Source of the DNA: Oscillospiraceae bacterium
GTDB lineage: Bacteria > Bacillota > Clostridia > Oscillospirales > UBA929
Length of the DNA stretch: 10,489 nucleotides
Direction of reading: 5' to 3'
Assembly: GCA_031282535.1 (NCBI GenBank)
Contig: JAITDM010000175.1
Location: 1-10,489, forward strand
Of this stretch, positions 1-7,356 are shown in pieces. The notes beneath the pieces were generated by a model, which worked only from the letters and a program-made list of their open reading frames with translations, did no database searches and had not been told where the DNA came from. The position numbers and the translations under genes are program-made. Positions within the stretch are counted from its first letter, which is position 1. Each line of letters starts with the position of its first letter.

Positions 1-258
1 CACACTCACGCGCCCGCCGGCCACCACCGTCATCCCGTCCTCCGGCACAAACCGGAGCGAAGCGGCCTCGGCGCGGAACATGACGGCGCGCAGTACGCCG
101 CCGGCGTCCTTCAACGTGAAGTAGTGGTGCCCGGACGGATACTTCCGATAGTTCGACACCTCGCCGCGCACCAAAACGCGGGCCAGCACCGGCTGCCCGT
201 CCATCCACGCCTTGATGTATTGGTTGACGTCGGATACCGACAAAATGGGCTGTGTCAT
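1..258 (-). CDS. xseA: Exodeoxyribonuclease VII large subunit, N-terminal 86 residues (cut by window edge)
   Basis: The visible 86 codons encode the N-terminal OB-fold (single-stranded DNA binding) domain of exonuclease VII large subunit, which with XseB degrades single-stranded DNA into oligonucleotides in the cytoplasm. Seen in the sequence: the start MTQPILSVSDVNQYIK, then VRGEVSNYRKYPSGHHYFTLKD at about residues 31-52 and LRAVMFR shortly after, which is the family signature (GEVSN, SGH-YFTLKD, AVMFR). The family is usually about 400 residues, so the catalytic C-terminal part lies beyond the left edge. The ATG at 258-256 is preceded by GGAGGAGG-type Shine-Dalgarno sequence, supporting this start. 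It follows the TsaD-like gene by 33 bases and is probably the distal gene of the asp23-nusB cluster; xseB usually follows in Clostridia but is outside the window. Confidence 0.95.
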   Translation of the reverse strand, partial: MTQPILSVSDVNQYIKAWMDGQPVLARVLVRGEVSNYRKYPSGHHYFTLKDAGGVLRAVMFRAEAASLRFVPEDGMTVVAGGRVSV

Positions 259-291
259 CTGCCCCTCCTCCGCCCCGCCGCGCGGGCGTCT

Positions 292-1245
292 CTATCCCGC
301 CGCGCGGTTGGATCCACCGTCCGTCCAAGCCGCCAGCAGCGCGGGGCCCGCGGCGTTGTCCGACGTGTATTCAATATCTGGGAACACCATTCCCAACTGT
401 CGCATCGTCTCCCGGATGATCCGGTTGCCCATCACGCCGCCCGCGCCCAGTACGGGCAGACCCGGGTGGCGCGCCAGCAGCCGGACGGTGGCCTCAAACA
501 GCGTCCGCGCCAGCGCGTGGCACACAAAGGACGCCACCGTCTCAGGCGCCGCGCCCTCGTCGATCATCCGCTCGGCCCGGTTCTGGAGGCCGGAGAGCGA
601 AAACGACCCCTCCGAGACCGCCGGCGTCCGGCCGCGCCAGACGGTGTGCCCCGCCAGCGCCTCCAGCGCGGGCCCGGCCGGGAACGAAAGCCCCAGCCGC
701 CGCCCCACGCGGTCGACGAGCTGCCCGGCCGTCAGGTCCTCGGTGCCGCCCACTTTCTCCAGCGCAAACACGCGCGCTTCGTCGGGCCGCGCCAGCAGCA
801 GCTCCGTGGTGCCGCCCGAGACATGCCAGGCCAGAAACGGCTCCGACGCAAGCGCCTCCCGCCCCGCCGACCAGAGCGCGGCCGCCACATGCCCCGCCTG
901 GTGCGAAAACGTCCGCACCGGCACGCCGAGCCCCCGCGCGAGCAGGCGGGCCGCCGAGAACCCGACCGTGAAACAGGGCATGTAGGAACCCTCGACGTCG
1001 CGCGGGCGGTCCGACACGCCGACGGCGGCGACCGCCGGCAGGGCCGCTCCGTCCGCCAGTTCGTCCAGCAGCCCCGGCAGCGCGCTCATGTGCTGAAACA
1101 CCGTCTCGTTCTGCCGCAGACCAATCTGCCCGGCGGGCACCGCGAGCGGGCGGCGCGCCTGACGCATCCCGCCTGCGCCGGCGTCGTACAGAGCCAGCGA
1201 CGTCGTGTAGTGGCTGGTGTCGACCCCGAGGTGCCGGCGGCTCAC
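292..1245 (-). CDS. TsaD/Kae1-like ASKHA-fold protein (paralogue of the t6A enzyme, exact role unknown)
   Basis: A 317-residue protein of the Kae1/TsaD (Gcp, formerly peptidase M22) family. TsaD transfers threonylcarbamoyl to tRNA A37, but this copy is divergent and its substrate is unknown. Visible TsaD-like landmarks are GVDTSHYTTSLAL at 7-19 (phosphate-1 loop, where TsaD has GIETS-DET), the metal-binding histidine pair in HQAGH at 115-119, WHVSGGTTELLL at 140-151, LGLSFPAGPALEALA at 184-198, FSLSGLQN at 215-222, GAGGVMGN at 267-274 and YTSDNAA at 293-299 with the expected metal-ligand Asp296. The DDAxGE segment of true TsaD is replaced by EDLTAGQ, and the chain is shorter than the usual 335-345. 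It starts with GTG inside a GTGA overlap with the nusB stop, with GGAG upstream. Its place between nusB and xseA suggests a conserved clostridial paralogue rather than the essential tsaD. Family membership is firm; function is not. Confidence 0.85.
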   Translation of the reverse strand: MSRRHLGVDTSHYTTSLALYDAGAGGMRQARRPLAVPAGQIGLRQNETVFQHMSALPGLLDELADGAALPAVAAVGVSDRPRDVEGSYMPCFTVGFSAARLLARGLGVPVRTFSHQAGHVAAALWSAGREALASEPFLAWHVSGGTTELLLARPDEARVFALEKVGGTEDLTAGQLVDRVGRRLGLSFPAGPALEALAGHTVWRGRTPAVSEGSFSLSGLQNRAERMIDEGAAPETVASFVCHALARTLFEATVRLLARHPGLPVLGAGGVMGNRIIRETMRQLGMVFPDIEYTSDNAAGPALLAAWTDGGSNRAAG

Positions 1246-1691
1246 GGCACGGTCTCCGTGCGGGAAAACGTGCCGAGGATCCCGTTGACAAAGGAGACGA
1301 CCTCGCGCGTGTCGTAGTGCTTTTCGATCTCCACCGCCTCGTTGATCGCGGCGGCGTTCGGCACGTCGGGCCGGTAGAGCACCTCATACATGGCCACGCG
1401 CATGGTCATGGACGCCGTCCGGGGGATCCGGCCGAACTCCCAGCCGATCGAATACTTCTCGATGTAGGAGTCGATCTCCGGCATGTGGTTTACAACCCCC
1501 ATCACCAGCGTGCGGATATACTCCGCCTCCTCGGGCCCCGGCGGGCTGCCGTAGAGTTCGTCCTCTTCGGCCAGGCGCTCGTAAAACGCGGCGGCGAGCC
1601 ACTCCGCCAGGATCTCCTCCGCCGTCTGCGCCTCGAAGGAGAGCGCATACAAAATCTGCACGGCGATCTCGCGCGCGGCCGACCTCGTCAT
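1242..1691 (-). CDS. nusB: Transcription antitermination factor NusB
   Basis: A 149-residue all-helical RNA-binding protein that, with NusE (ribosomal protein S10), binds boxA RNA and supports antitermination during rRNA transcription. The N-terminus RSAAREIAVQILYALSF matches the NusB opening helix. The middle has IDSYIEKYSIGWEFGRIPRTA, and the end carries the hallmark NAAAINEAVEIEKHYDT and SFVNGILGTF. The length fits the family (about 130-150), with a slightly acidic, longer linker around residues 35-55. The ATG at 1691-1689 overlaps the asp23 stop by four bases (ATGA), and the stop overlaps the next gene's GTG start, so three genes are likely translated in a coupled way. This asp23-nusB arrangement is common in Firmicutes. 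Confidence 0.97.
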   Translation of the reverse strand: MTRSAAREIAVQILYALSFEAQTAEEILAEWLAAAFYERLAEEDELYGSPPGPEEAEYIRTLVMGVVNHMPEIDSYIEKYSIGWEFGRIPRTASMTMRVAMYEVLYRPDVPNAAAINEAVEIEKHYDTREVVSFVNGILGTFSRTETVP

Positions 1692-2098
1692 GGCGTCGCT
1701 TTGGGGGGACGCCCCGCCGCTTTGGGCGCCTTAGGCTCTTTGGCGGACTTGTCAAAGCTGACGCCGCTCACGCTGACGTCCACGGCGGCCACCGTGAGAC
1801 CTGTCATGGACTCCACGGCCTCGCGCACCTTTTCCTGCACCTGGCGCGCCACCGTCTGCACCGGGAAGCCGTAGCGCACCGACAGGGAGACGGTCAGGCT
1901 GGCCCGGCGCTCCTCCAGCGCGATCTTCACGCCGCGGGTCAGGTTCTTGCGGCCCAGCCACTCGGCGCCGGTCGACAGCGCCGCCACACCCTCCACCTCC
2001 GTGGCGGCCAGCGCCGCGATCGAAGCGACGACGTCCTCTGAGATGTGGATGGTCCCGTTCTCGTCGGTGTGGATGATGTTTTCGGATTTTTCACTCAT
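1688..2098 (-). CDS. Asp23/Gls24 family envelope stress response protein
   Basis: A 136-residue protein of the Asp23/Gls24 (YloU/YqhY) family. In Firmicutes these small cytosolic or membrane-associated proteins are linked to cell-envelope stress or, for YqhY next to accBC and nusB, to acetyl-CoA carboxylase control. Visible features are the family opening TIHISEDVVASIAALAATEVEGVAAL, the block KIALEERRASLTVSLSVRYGFP, then VQEKVREAVESMTGL and VAAVDVSVSGVSF, followed by a Lys/Pro/Ala-rich tail (about the last 20 residues) that looks disordered. A GTG at 2107 opens the same frame but lies directly against AAGGAGG (2108-2114). The ATG at 2098 sits nine bases from that site and is the better start. 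It overlaps nusB by four bases. Position next to nusB favours the YqhY-type branch, but acc genes are not seen here. Confidence 0.93.
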   Translation of the reverse strand: MSEKSENIIHTDENGTIHISEDVVASIAALAATEVEGVAALSTGAEWLGRKNLTRGVKIALEERRASLTVSLSVRYGFPVQTVARQVQEKVREAVESMTGLTVAAVDVSVSGVSFDKSAKEPKAPKAAGRPPKATP

Positions 2099-2120
2099 GG
2101 TGGACACCCTCCTTATCTTG

Positions 2121-2147
2121 ACGGCCGGGGTTTTTCCCCGCCGCCGT
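2121..2147 (-). promoter_or_regulatory. Bulged hairpin between lysA and asp23 (role uncertain)
   Basis: Left arm ACGGCCGGGG (2121-2130), five-base loop TTTTT, right arm CCCCG (2136-2140) and GCCGT (2143-2147) with a two-base bulge. It begins one base after the lysA stop on the transcribed strand. No run of U follows it in the minus-strand RNA, so it is not a standard intrinsic terminator. It could protect the 3' end of the lysA message, be a processing site, or partly reduce read-through into asp23. Confidence 0.35.
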
Positions 2148-2148
2148 G

Positions 2149-3450
2149 TTACAGATCGTTGCGCACGAGGTCCTCGTACGTCTCGCGGCGCAGGATCACC
2201 CGGTCCGTCCCGCCCGACACCGCGACGATCGGGGGCCGGGGCACGCGGTTGTAGTTGGACGCCATCGAGTAATTGTACGCGCCGGTGCCCAGCACGGCCA
2301 GCAGTTCCCCCGCCCGCGGCGCGGGGATGCCGACGTCGCGGGCCAGCAGGTCGCCCGACTCACAGCAGCGGCCGGCCACCGTCACCACCGTGTCGCGCGG
2401 GTCCTCCATCCGCTCCGGCAGTACGACCTCATATTCGGCGCCGTAGAGCGCGAAGCGCGGGTTGTCCGTCATGCCGCCGTCCACCGCCACATAGGTGCGC
2501 ACCCCCGGGATCTCCTTCACCGACCCCACCGTGTACACGGTGATCCCATAGGGCCCCACCAGAAAGCGGCCCGGTTCGAGCACCAGCGCCGGCAGGGGCA
2601 GGCCGAGGCGCCGCGCGTGCTCCGTCACGGCCCCGGCCGTGAGCGACACGACCTCCTCGAGGGAGCGCGGCCGGTGGGCGGGCAGGTAGCGGATGCCGAA
2701 CCCGCCGCCCAGGTTGAGTTCCGTCAGCGTGTGGCCGAATTTGTCGCGCACGGCGGCCATGAACGTCATCATGACGGCCACCGTGTGGGCAAAAGGCTCG
2801 GCGTCAAAGATCTGAGACCCGATATGGCAGTGGACCCCGACGAGATTCACATGGGGCAGCGTCAGCGCCTCGCCGACGACCGCCTCCGCCTCGCCCGTCT
2901 CCAGCGCCAAACCGAATTTGGAGTCGATTTGACCCGTCTGGGTAAACTCGTGCGTGTGCGCCTCCACGCCCGGCTTGATGCGAAACGAGATGTCCGGCCG
3001 AAGCCCGCTCTCCCCCGCCAGCCGGTTCAGTGTGTCCAGCTCCTCCCGGTTGTCGACGACAAAACGGCGCACGCCCGCCTCAAGGCCCATGCGGATCTCC
3101 GCCTCCGTCTTGTTGTTCCCGTGGAAGTAGATCGCCGAGGCCGGGACGCCGGCGCGCAGGGCCGTGTAGAGTTCGCCGCCGGAGACGACGTCAAAGCCCA
3201 TCCCCTCCTCGTGCATGACCCGGTACAGGTGGGAGACGGACAGCGCCTTGCTGGCGTAAGCGATCAAAAATGCACCGCCGTAGTGCGCCCGCATCGCAGC
3301 GTTGAAGGCGCGGCAGGCCTTTCGAATCCCATCCTCGTCCATCAGGTAACACGGCGTTCCGTGTTTCCGGGCCAGCGCGGGCACATCCGCCCCGCCCAGC
3401 GTCAGATGCCCCTTTGCATCCACGCCCAAAGATTCGCTGATCAGGCTCAT
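2149..3450 (-). CDS. lysA: Diaminopimelate decarboxylase
   Basis: A 433-residue PLP enzyme (fold-type III) that converts meso-diaminopimelate to L-lysine plus CO2, the last lysine step, in the cytoplasm. Seen in order: YASKALS with the PLP-binding Lys68, FDVVSGGEL at 87-94, HGNNKTEAEI at 110-119, HCHIGSQI at 207-214, the glycine-rich phosphate site LNLGGGFGIRYL at 245-256, LEPGRFLVG at 291-299, VDGGMTDNPR at 323-332, the catalytic Cys in RCCESGDLL at 361-369, and GAYNYSMASNYN at 390-401. Length is normal. The reading frame stays open upstream to 3744 through the inverted repeats, but the ATG at 3450 lies six bases from TAAGGAGG (3457-3464). A second ATG at 3456 abuts that site and is less likely. 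It is separated from the upstream gene by 119 bases with two palindromes, and is probably its own unit or a variably read-through one. Confidence 0.97.
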   Translation of the reverse strand: MSLISESLGVDAKGHLTLGGADVPALARKHGTPCYLMDEDGIRKACRAFNAAMRAHYGGAFLIAYASKALSVSHLYRVMHEEGMGFDVVSGGELYTALRAGVPASAIYFHGNNKTEAEIRMGLEAGVRRFVVDNREELDTLNRLAGESGLRPDISFRIKPGVEAHTHEFTQTGQIDSKFGLALETGEAEAVVGEALTLPHVNLVGVHCHIGSQIFDAEPFAHTVAVMMTFMAAVRDKFGHTLTELNLGGGFGIRYLPAHRPRSLEEVVSLTAGAVTEHARRLGLPLPALVLEPGRFLVGPYGITVYTVGSVKEIPGVRTYVAVDGGMTDNPRFALYGAEYEVVLPERMEDPRDTVVTVAGRCCESGDLLARDVGIPAPRAGELLAVLGTGAYNYSMASNYNRVPRPPIVAVSGGTDRVILRRETYEDLVRNDL

Positions 3451-3491
3451 GGTCATCCTCCTTACATCCCATACAATCTCGTCTATCTGAC

Positions 3492-3513
3492 GTGGGTTGC
3501 ACCTGCAACCCAC
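3492..3513. repeat. Perfect inverted repeat upstream of lysA (10-base arms)
   Basis: GTGGGTTGCA (3492-3501), a CC centre, and TGCAACCCAC (3504-3513) form a perfect 22-base dyad, 41 bases before the lysA start. It could fold in RNA or serve as a binding site for a dimeric regulator. It lies 10 bases from a second, longer inverted repeat, so both may belong to one dispersed repeat element. Confidence 0.7.
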
Positions 3514-3523
3514 AACGCAAATT

Positions 3524-3562
3524 CTTGTACTTCGTCGCCGCTTCGCGGCGACGAAGTACAAG
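3524..3562. repeat. Perfect 18-base-arm hairpin after the FAH-family gene
   Basis: CTTGTACTTCGTCGCCGC (3524-3541), loop TTC, and its exact complement (3545-3562) form an 18-pair stem. It starts seven bases beyond the stop codon of the FAH-family gene in the direction of transcription. No U-tract follows on either strand (minus side continues AATTTGCG), so a standard Rho-independent terminator is doubtful. The perfect arms with GC-rich tip resemble dispersed intergenic palindromes; it may act as a 3'-end stabiliser or block to RNA degradation. Confidence 0.7.
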
Positions 3563-3569
3563 CACACTC

Positions 3570-4331
3570 TCATTTCTCCGCCTCCACCGGATTGCGCAGC
3601 AGGCCGATGCCCTCGATCTCCACCTCCACCGTGTCGCCGGGCGACAGGGGACCGACACCCACCGGCGTGCCCGTCGTGACAAGGTCGCCCGGCAGCAGCG
3701 TCATGCTGGCGGTGATAAACGCGAACAGCTCCGGAATCGTCCACAAAAACTGCCCCGTGGACGCGCGCTGCCGCACCACCCCGTTCAGCCGCGTCGTGAG
3801 CGTCAGGTTGGCGGGGTCAAGGCCGTCCACGAGCCAGGGCCCGACGGGCGCGAAGGTGTCGAAGCCCTTGGCCCTTGTCCACTGCCCGTCCGCCGTTTGA
3901 ATGTCCCGCGCCGTCACGTCGTTGAAACAGGTGTATCCGACAATGTAATCGGCGGCCCGCGCGGCCGGCACATGGCGCGCCGTCCGGCCGACAAGGAACG
4001 CCAGCTCCCCCTCGTAGTCCACCCGCCCCGCGAGGCGGGGGTACACGATGGGCGCGTCCGGGTCCTGAAGGGCGGTGGGCGGCTTTAAGAACAGGATCGG
4101 GTGCTCCGGCACCTCCCCGCCCAGTTCCCGCGCGTGTTCGGAGTAATTTTTCCCCACCGCCACAATTTTGGAGGGCTCGGCAGGGGCCAGCAGCCTGACC
4201 TCCCGCAGCGGGATGGTCTCGGCGCCCGGCGCCGGGTGCAGCCACGGCGCCCGGTCGAGCGGGCGCACCGACGCCCCCTCGACCACCGCCCAGCCGCGGT
4301 GTCTGGGGTGCGCGCAACGGATCCATCTCAT
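3570..4331 (-). CDS. Fumarylacetoacetate hydrolase (FAH) family protein
   Basis: A 253-residue protein of the FAH superfamily, whose members hydrolyse or decarboxylate acylpyruvates and related beta-diketo acids using a divalent metal (for example acylpyruvase or homoprotocatechuate-pathway isomerase/decarboxylase). Visible: IVAVGKNYSEHAREL at 56-70 with the conserved His66; DYEGELAFLVG at 105-115 carrying metal ligands Glu107 and Glu109; FNDVTARDIQ at 136-145 with the third acidic ligand Asp138; KGFDTFAPVGPW at 155-166; and GDLVTTGTPVGVG at 215-227. All expected metal ligands are present, so it should be active. The ATG at 4331 overlaps the engB stop (ATGA) and follows GGGAGG by about seven bases. 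A longer open frame reaching 4940 only runs across engB in another frame. No aromatic-degradation genes are nearby, so the substrate cannot be named; a metabolite-repair role is possible. Confidence 0.92.
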   Translation of the reverse strand: MRWIRCAHPRHRGWAVVEGASVRPLDRAPWLHPAPGAETIPLREVRLLAPAEPSKIVAVGKNYSEHARELGGEVPEHPILFLKPPTALQDPDAPIVYPRLAGRVDYEGELAFLVGRTARHVPAARAADYIVGYTCFNDVTARDIQTADGQWTRAKGFDTFAPVGPWLVDGLDPANLTLTTRLNGVVRQRASTGQFLWTIPELFAFITASMTLLPGDLVTTGTPVGVGPLSPGDTVEVEIEGIGLLRNPVEAEK

Positions 4332-4930
4332 GGGGTCGCCTCCCTCGTTTTGTCGATCAGGGCGAGTACTTCGTCCCGGCCCCACCCCGCCCGCGCCGAA
4401 AAGGGGATCAGCCCCACCGCCGGGTCGAGCACCAGGGTGGCGCGGATGTCCTCCAGACGCGCCGCCCTCTGCGCGGGCTTCACTTTGTCCGCCTTGTTGG
4501 CGATCACGGCGAAGGGCGCGCATGTCTGCTGAAAATAACCCGTCATCGTCTTGTCGTCGGCGGTGGGCGTGTGCCGGATGTCCACGATGATCAGCCCCAT
4601 CGTGAGGGGCGCCTCGGTAAAAAACGATTCCATCAACGCGGCCCAGCGGTGCTTCTCCCCGTGGGAAACCCGCGCGTAGCCGTAGCCGGGCAGGTCCACG
4701 AAATAGACCGCCCCGTCGATCAGAAAGTAGTTGACGTGTACGGTCTTGCCCGGCGTGTCCCCCACCCGCGCAAAGTTGCGGCGGTTTAAGAGCCGGTTGA
4801 TGACCGAGGATTTGCCCACGTTGGACCGCCCGGCAAACGCGAACTGGGGCCGGCCGTCCCGGATGAACTGCGACGGCGCGGCGGCGGAGAGAATGAACTC
4901 CGCCCGGTGCAGGTTGAGCGTCTTCAACAT
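4328..4930 (-). CDS. engB: Ribosome biogenesis GTPase EngB (YsxC/YihA)
   Basis: A 200-residue GTPase of the TrmE-Era-EngA-EngB group needed for assembly of the large ribosomal subunit. G motifs are all present: G1 GRSNVGKSS at 34-42, G2 Thr in DTPGKT at 58-63, G3 VDLPGYGYA at 78-86, G4 NKAD at 145-148, and G5 FSAR at 177-180. Many family members have TKxD at G4; NKAD here is the general GTPase form. The ATG at 4930 lies inside the end of lon (overlap 4924-4930, sequence ATGTTGA on the coding strand), with no clear Shine-Dalgarno sequence, which suggests translation by re-initiation after lon. The lon-ysxC pairing is known from Bacillus subtilis. The C-terminus overlaps the next gene's start by four bases. 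Confidence 0.97.
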   Translation of the reverse strand: MLKTLNLHRAEFILSAAAPSQFIRDGRPQFAFAGRSNVGKSSVINRLLNRRNFARVGDTPGKTVHVNYFLIDGAVYFVDLPGYGYARVSHGEKHRWAALMESFFTEAPLTMGLIIVDIRHTPTADDKTMTGYFQQTCAPFAVIANKADKVKPAQRAARLEDIRATLVLDPAVGLIPFSARAGWGRDEVLALIDKTREATP

Positions 4931-7356
4931 ACCGGTTCACCGTGGGGGCATATGTCCTCCCCCGCCGTCATCGCCAGCGGCGGCATGGCCGGCAAAACAG
5001 GCGCCGTCTTGCGCAGGGGCCGCCCCTCCCGCAAGGTCATGTCCAGCGCGGCGGCGAGCACCGCGTCCATATGTTCCACCATGAGAAACTGCAGCGCGCC
5101 GCGCACGGTGGGGTCGATGTCCTGCAGGTCCTTCTCGTTCTCGCGCGGAATGATCACCGTGCGCACCCCCGCCCGGAAGGCGGCCATGGTCTTCTCCTTC
5201 AGCCCGCCGATGGGCAGCACACGGCCGCGCAGCGTGATCTCTCCCGTCATGGCCACCTCGGTCTTCACGGGCGCGCCCGTGAGGGCCGACACCATGGCGA
5301 CCGCCATCGTGATGCCGGCGGAGGGACCGTCCTTCGGCGTGGCCCCCTCGGGGAAGTGGATGTGAATGTCGCGGGTCTTATAAAAATCCGTCTCGATGCC
5401 GAGCGCGGCGCTGCGGCTGCGGATGTATGTCAGCGCGGCCCGGGCCGATTCCTTCATCACATTGCCCAGGTTGCCGGTGCAGTCGATCTTCCCGCTGCCG
5501 TCGACGACGCCCACCTCGACCTCCAACAGCTCGCCGCCCACATGTGTCCACGCGAGTCCGGAGGCGACGCCCACCTCGGGGGCGCGGCGCAGGCGGTCGG
5601 TCCGGTAGCGCTGCGCGCCGAGCAGCGCGGGCAGATCGCCGGCGCTGAGCGAACGCCGCTTCACATCGTCCGCCACAATCTGCCGCGCCACCTTGCGGCA
5701 GAGCGCCGCCAGAATCCGCTCCAACTCGCGCACGCCCGACTCCCGCGTGTAGGCGGCGATGATCTCGCGCAGCGCGTCGTCGGAGAGACGGAGCTGCGTC
5801 CGCTTGAGCCCGTGGCGCGCCAGCTGCTTGGGCAGCAGGTGGTGCGACGCGATCTGCACTTTTTCTTCATCGGTGTAGCTCGTGAGCTCGATGACCTCCA
5901 TGCGGTCGAGCAGCGCGCGCGGGATGGTCTCCGTCGTGTTGGCCGTCGTGATGAACAGGACCTCCGACAGCGAAAACGGCAACTCCAGGTAGTGGTCGCG
6001 GAAAGCCCCGTTTTGCTCCGGGTCGAACACCTCCAGCAAGGCCGCCGCCGGGTCGCCCCGGAAGTCGTGGCCCATCTTGTCCACCTCGTCGAGCACCAGC
6101 ACCGGATTGTGGCTGTCCGCCTGCCGTAGCGCGTTCATGATACGCCCCGGCATCGCGCCGATGTAGGTCCTGCGGTGCCCGCGGATGTCCGCCTCGTCGC
6201 GCACGCCGCCCAGCGACAGCCGGGCCAGTCTGCGCCCCATGGCTCGCGCCACCGACTGGGCCACGGAGGTCTTGCCGACGCCGGGCGGGCCGACCAGGCA
6301 GAGCACCTGACTCTGCAGATGCGGCGTCAGCGCCTTCACCGCCAAAAATTCCAGCATACGCTCCTTAACCTTGAGGAGCCCGTAGTGGTCGGCGTTCAGC
6401 CGGCGCTCCGCCGCGGCGATGTCGATCCGGTCCCGGGTCGACTTGCGCCAAGGCAGCGCGAGGCAGGCGTCGAGCCAGGTGCGCACCACCGTCGCCTCGG
6501 AGGAGCCGGGCGTCATGCGCGACAGACGGCCCGTCTCCTGCAGAAGCTTTTCCTCGATCTCCGTATTCAGGCGCAGCGCGTGGATCTGCGCCCGGTACGC
6601 GTCCACCTCGTCGGCCAGGTCCTCCCGTTCCCCGAGTTCTGTCTGGATGGTTTTGATCTGCTCCCGCAGGTAATACTCCCTCTGATGCTGCTCGATCTGC
6701 TGGTGCAGCTTGGTCTGTATGTCCCTCTGAATCTCCAGAATCTCAATCTCCTGCTGCAGCAGCGACATCACCTGCTCCAGCCGCCGCATCCCGTGGAGCT
6801 GCTCCAGGATCGCCTGCTTCTCCTCGTGGCGGACAGCCATGTTTTGGGCGATGTAATCGGCCATGTACCCCGGGTCCTGTGTCCCGTCCGCGCTCGTGAG
6901 TACTTCCGGCGCGATCCGGGCGGTGAGCCGCGCATACGTCTCAAAGAGCTCCCGGGCCATGCGCATGGACGCGCTCTGTCTCTGCGCGGACGCGCGCCGC
7001 CGGGAGACGGTCAGCGTCAGCACCTCGACGACGAACTCCGGCTCAAACTGCACCATGTCGACGACGCGCGCGCGCGTCAGGCCCTCGACGAGGACCCGCA
7101 TGTTCTCGCCGGGCAGGCGCAAAATCTGGCAGACGCGCGCGACCGTGCCCACCTCGTAGAGGTCGGCCAGCGTGGGGTCGGCCGCGCCCATGTCCCGCTG
7201 CGACACAAGAAAGATGAGCTGTCCGGACGACAGGGCTCTCTCCAACGCGCGGACCGATTTTTCCCGGCCCACGTCGAAATGGATCAGCATCTGGGGAAAT
7301 ACAGTGATGCCCCGCAGGGCCAAAAGCGGCATCTGCTGCCGCACAGCCTCGCTCAC
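4924..7356 (-). CDS. lon: ATP-dependent Lon protease (LonA type)
   Basis: An 810-residue hexameric AAA+ serine protease that degrades misfolded and selected regulatory proteins in the cytosol. Domain order: N-terminal substrate-binding LON domain from [14 protein letters not shown] (about 9-190), coiled-coil stretch rich in Gln/Glu (about 170-250), AAA+ module with Walker A GPPGVGKT (356-363) and Walker B LVLDEVDK (420-427), then the protease domain with catalytic Ser679 in PKDGPSAG and Lys722 in GGLKEK. No transmembrane insert is present, so this is LonA, not LonB. An upstream extension to 7479 crosses the promoter. The GTG at 7356 follows GGGGAGG (7364-7370) by seven bases and is the likely start. 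The C-terminal tail, rich in Pro and Ala, ends in CPHGEPVC and overlaps the engB start codon. Confidence 0.97.
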   Translation of the reverse strand: MSEAVRQQMPLLALRGITVFPQMLIHFDVGREKSVRALERALSSGQLIFLVSQRDMGAADPTLADLYEVGTVARVCQILRLPGENMRVLVEGLTRARVVDMVQFEPEFVVEVLTLTVSRRRASAQRQSASMRMARELFETYARLTARIAPEVLTSADGTQDPGYMADYIAQNMAVRHEEKQAILEQLHGMRRLEQVMSLLQQEIEILEIQRDIQTKLHQQIEQHQREYYLREQIKTIQTELGEREDLADEVDAYRAQIHALRLNTEIEEKLLQETGRLSRMTPGSSEATVVRTWLDACLALPWRKSTRDRIDIAAAERRLNADHYGLLKVKERMLEFLAVKALTPHLQSQVLCLVGPPGVGKTSVAQSVARAMGRRLARLSLGGVRDEADIRGHRRTYIGAMPGRIMNALRQADSHNPVLVLDEVDKMGHDFRGDPAAALLEVFDPEQNGAFRDHYLELPFSLSEVLFITTANTTETIPRALLDRMEVIELTSYTDEEKVQIASHHLLPKQLARHGLKRTQLRLSDDALREIIAAYTRESGVRELERILAALCRKVARQIVADDVKRRSLSAGDLPALLGAQRYRTDRLRRAPEVGVASGLAWTHVGGELLEVEVGVVDGSGKIDCTGNLGNVMKESARAALTYIRSRSAALGIETDFYKTRDIHIHFPEGATPKDGPSAGITMAVAMVSALTGAPVKTEVAMTGEITLRGRVLPIGGLKEKTMAAFRAGVRTVIIPRENEKDLQDIDPTVRGALQFLMVEHMDAVLAAALDMTLREGRPLRKTAPVLPAMPPLAMTAGEDICPHGEPVC

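Noticed and set aside
124..1317. Long plus-strand open frame across the TsaD-like gene and nusB
   Set aside because: Arg/His/Pro/Gly-rich composition with no family resemblance; it is the antisense shadow of GC-rich coding DNA on the minus strand, where TsaD-like and NusB motifs are clear.
2099..2107. GTG start three codons upstream for the Asp23-family gene
   Set aside because: It directly abuts the Shine-Dalgarno sequence with no spacing; the ATG at 2098 has a nine-base spacing.
3451..3744. 98-codon N-terminal extension of lysA
   Set aside because: It runs through both palindromes and into the FAH-family gene on the same strand in another frame; the ATG at 3450 has an ideal Shine-Dalgarno sequence.
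2146..3900. 584-codon plus-strand open frame across lysA
   Set aside because: Antisense to lysA and part of the FAH gene, Arg/His-rich, no recognisable domain, crosses the inverted repeats.
4332..4940. Upstream extension of the FAH-family frame over engB
   Set aside because: Same strand, different frame from engB, whose five GTPase motifs are intact; the extension has no domain, and the ATG at 4331 has a good ribosome binding site.
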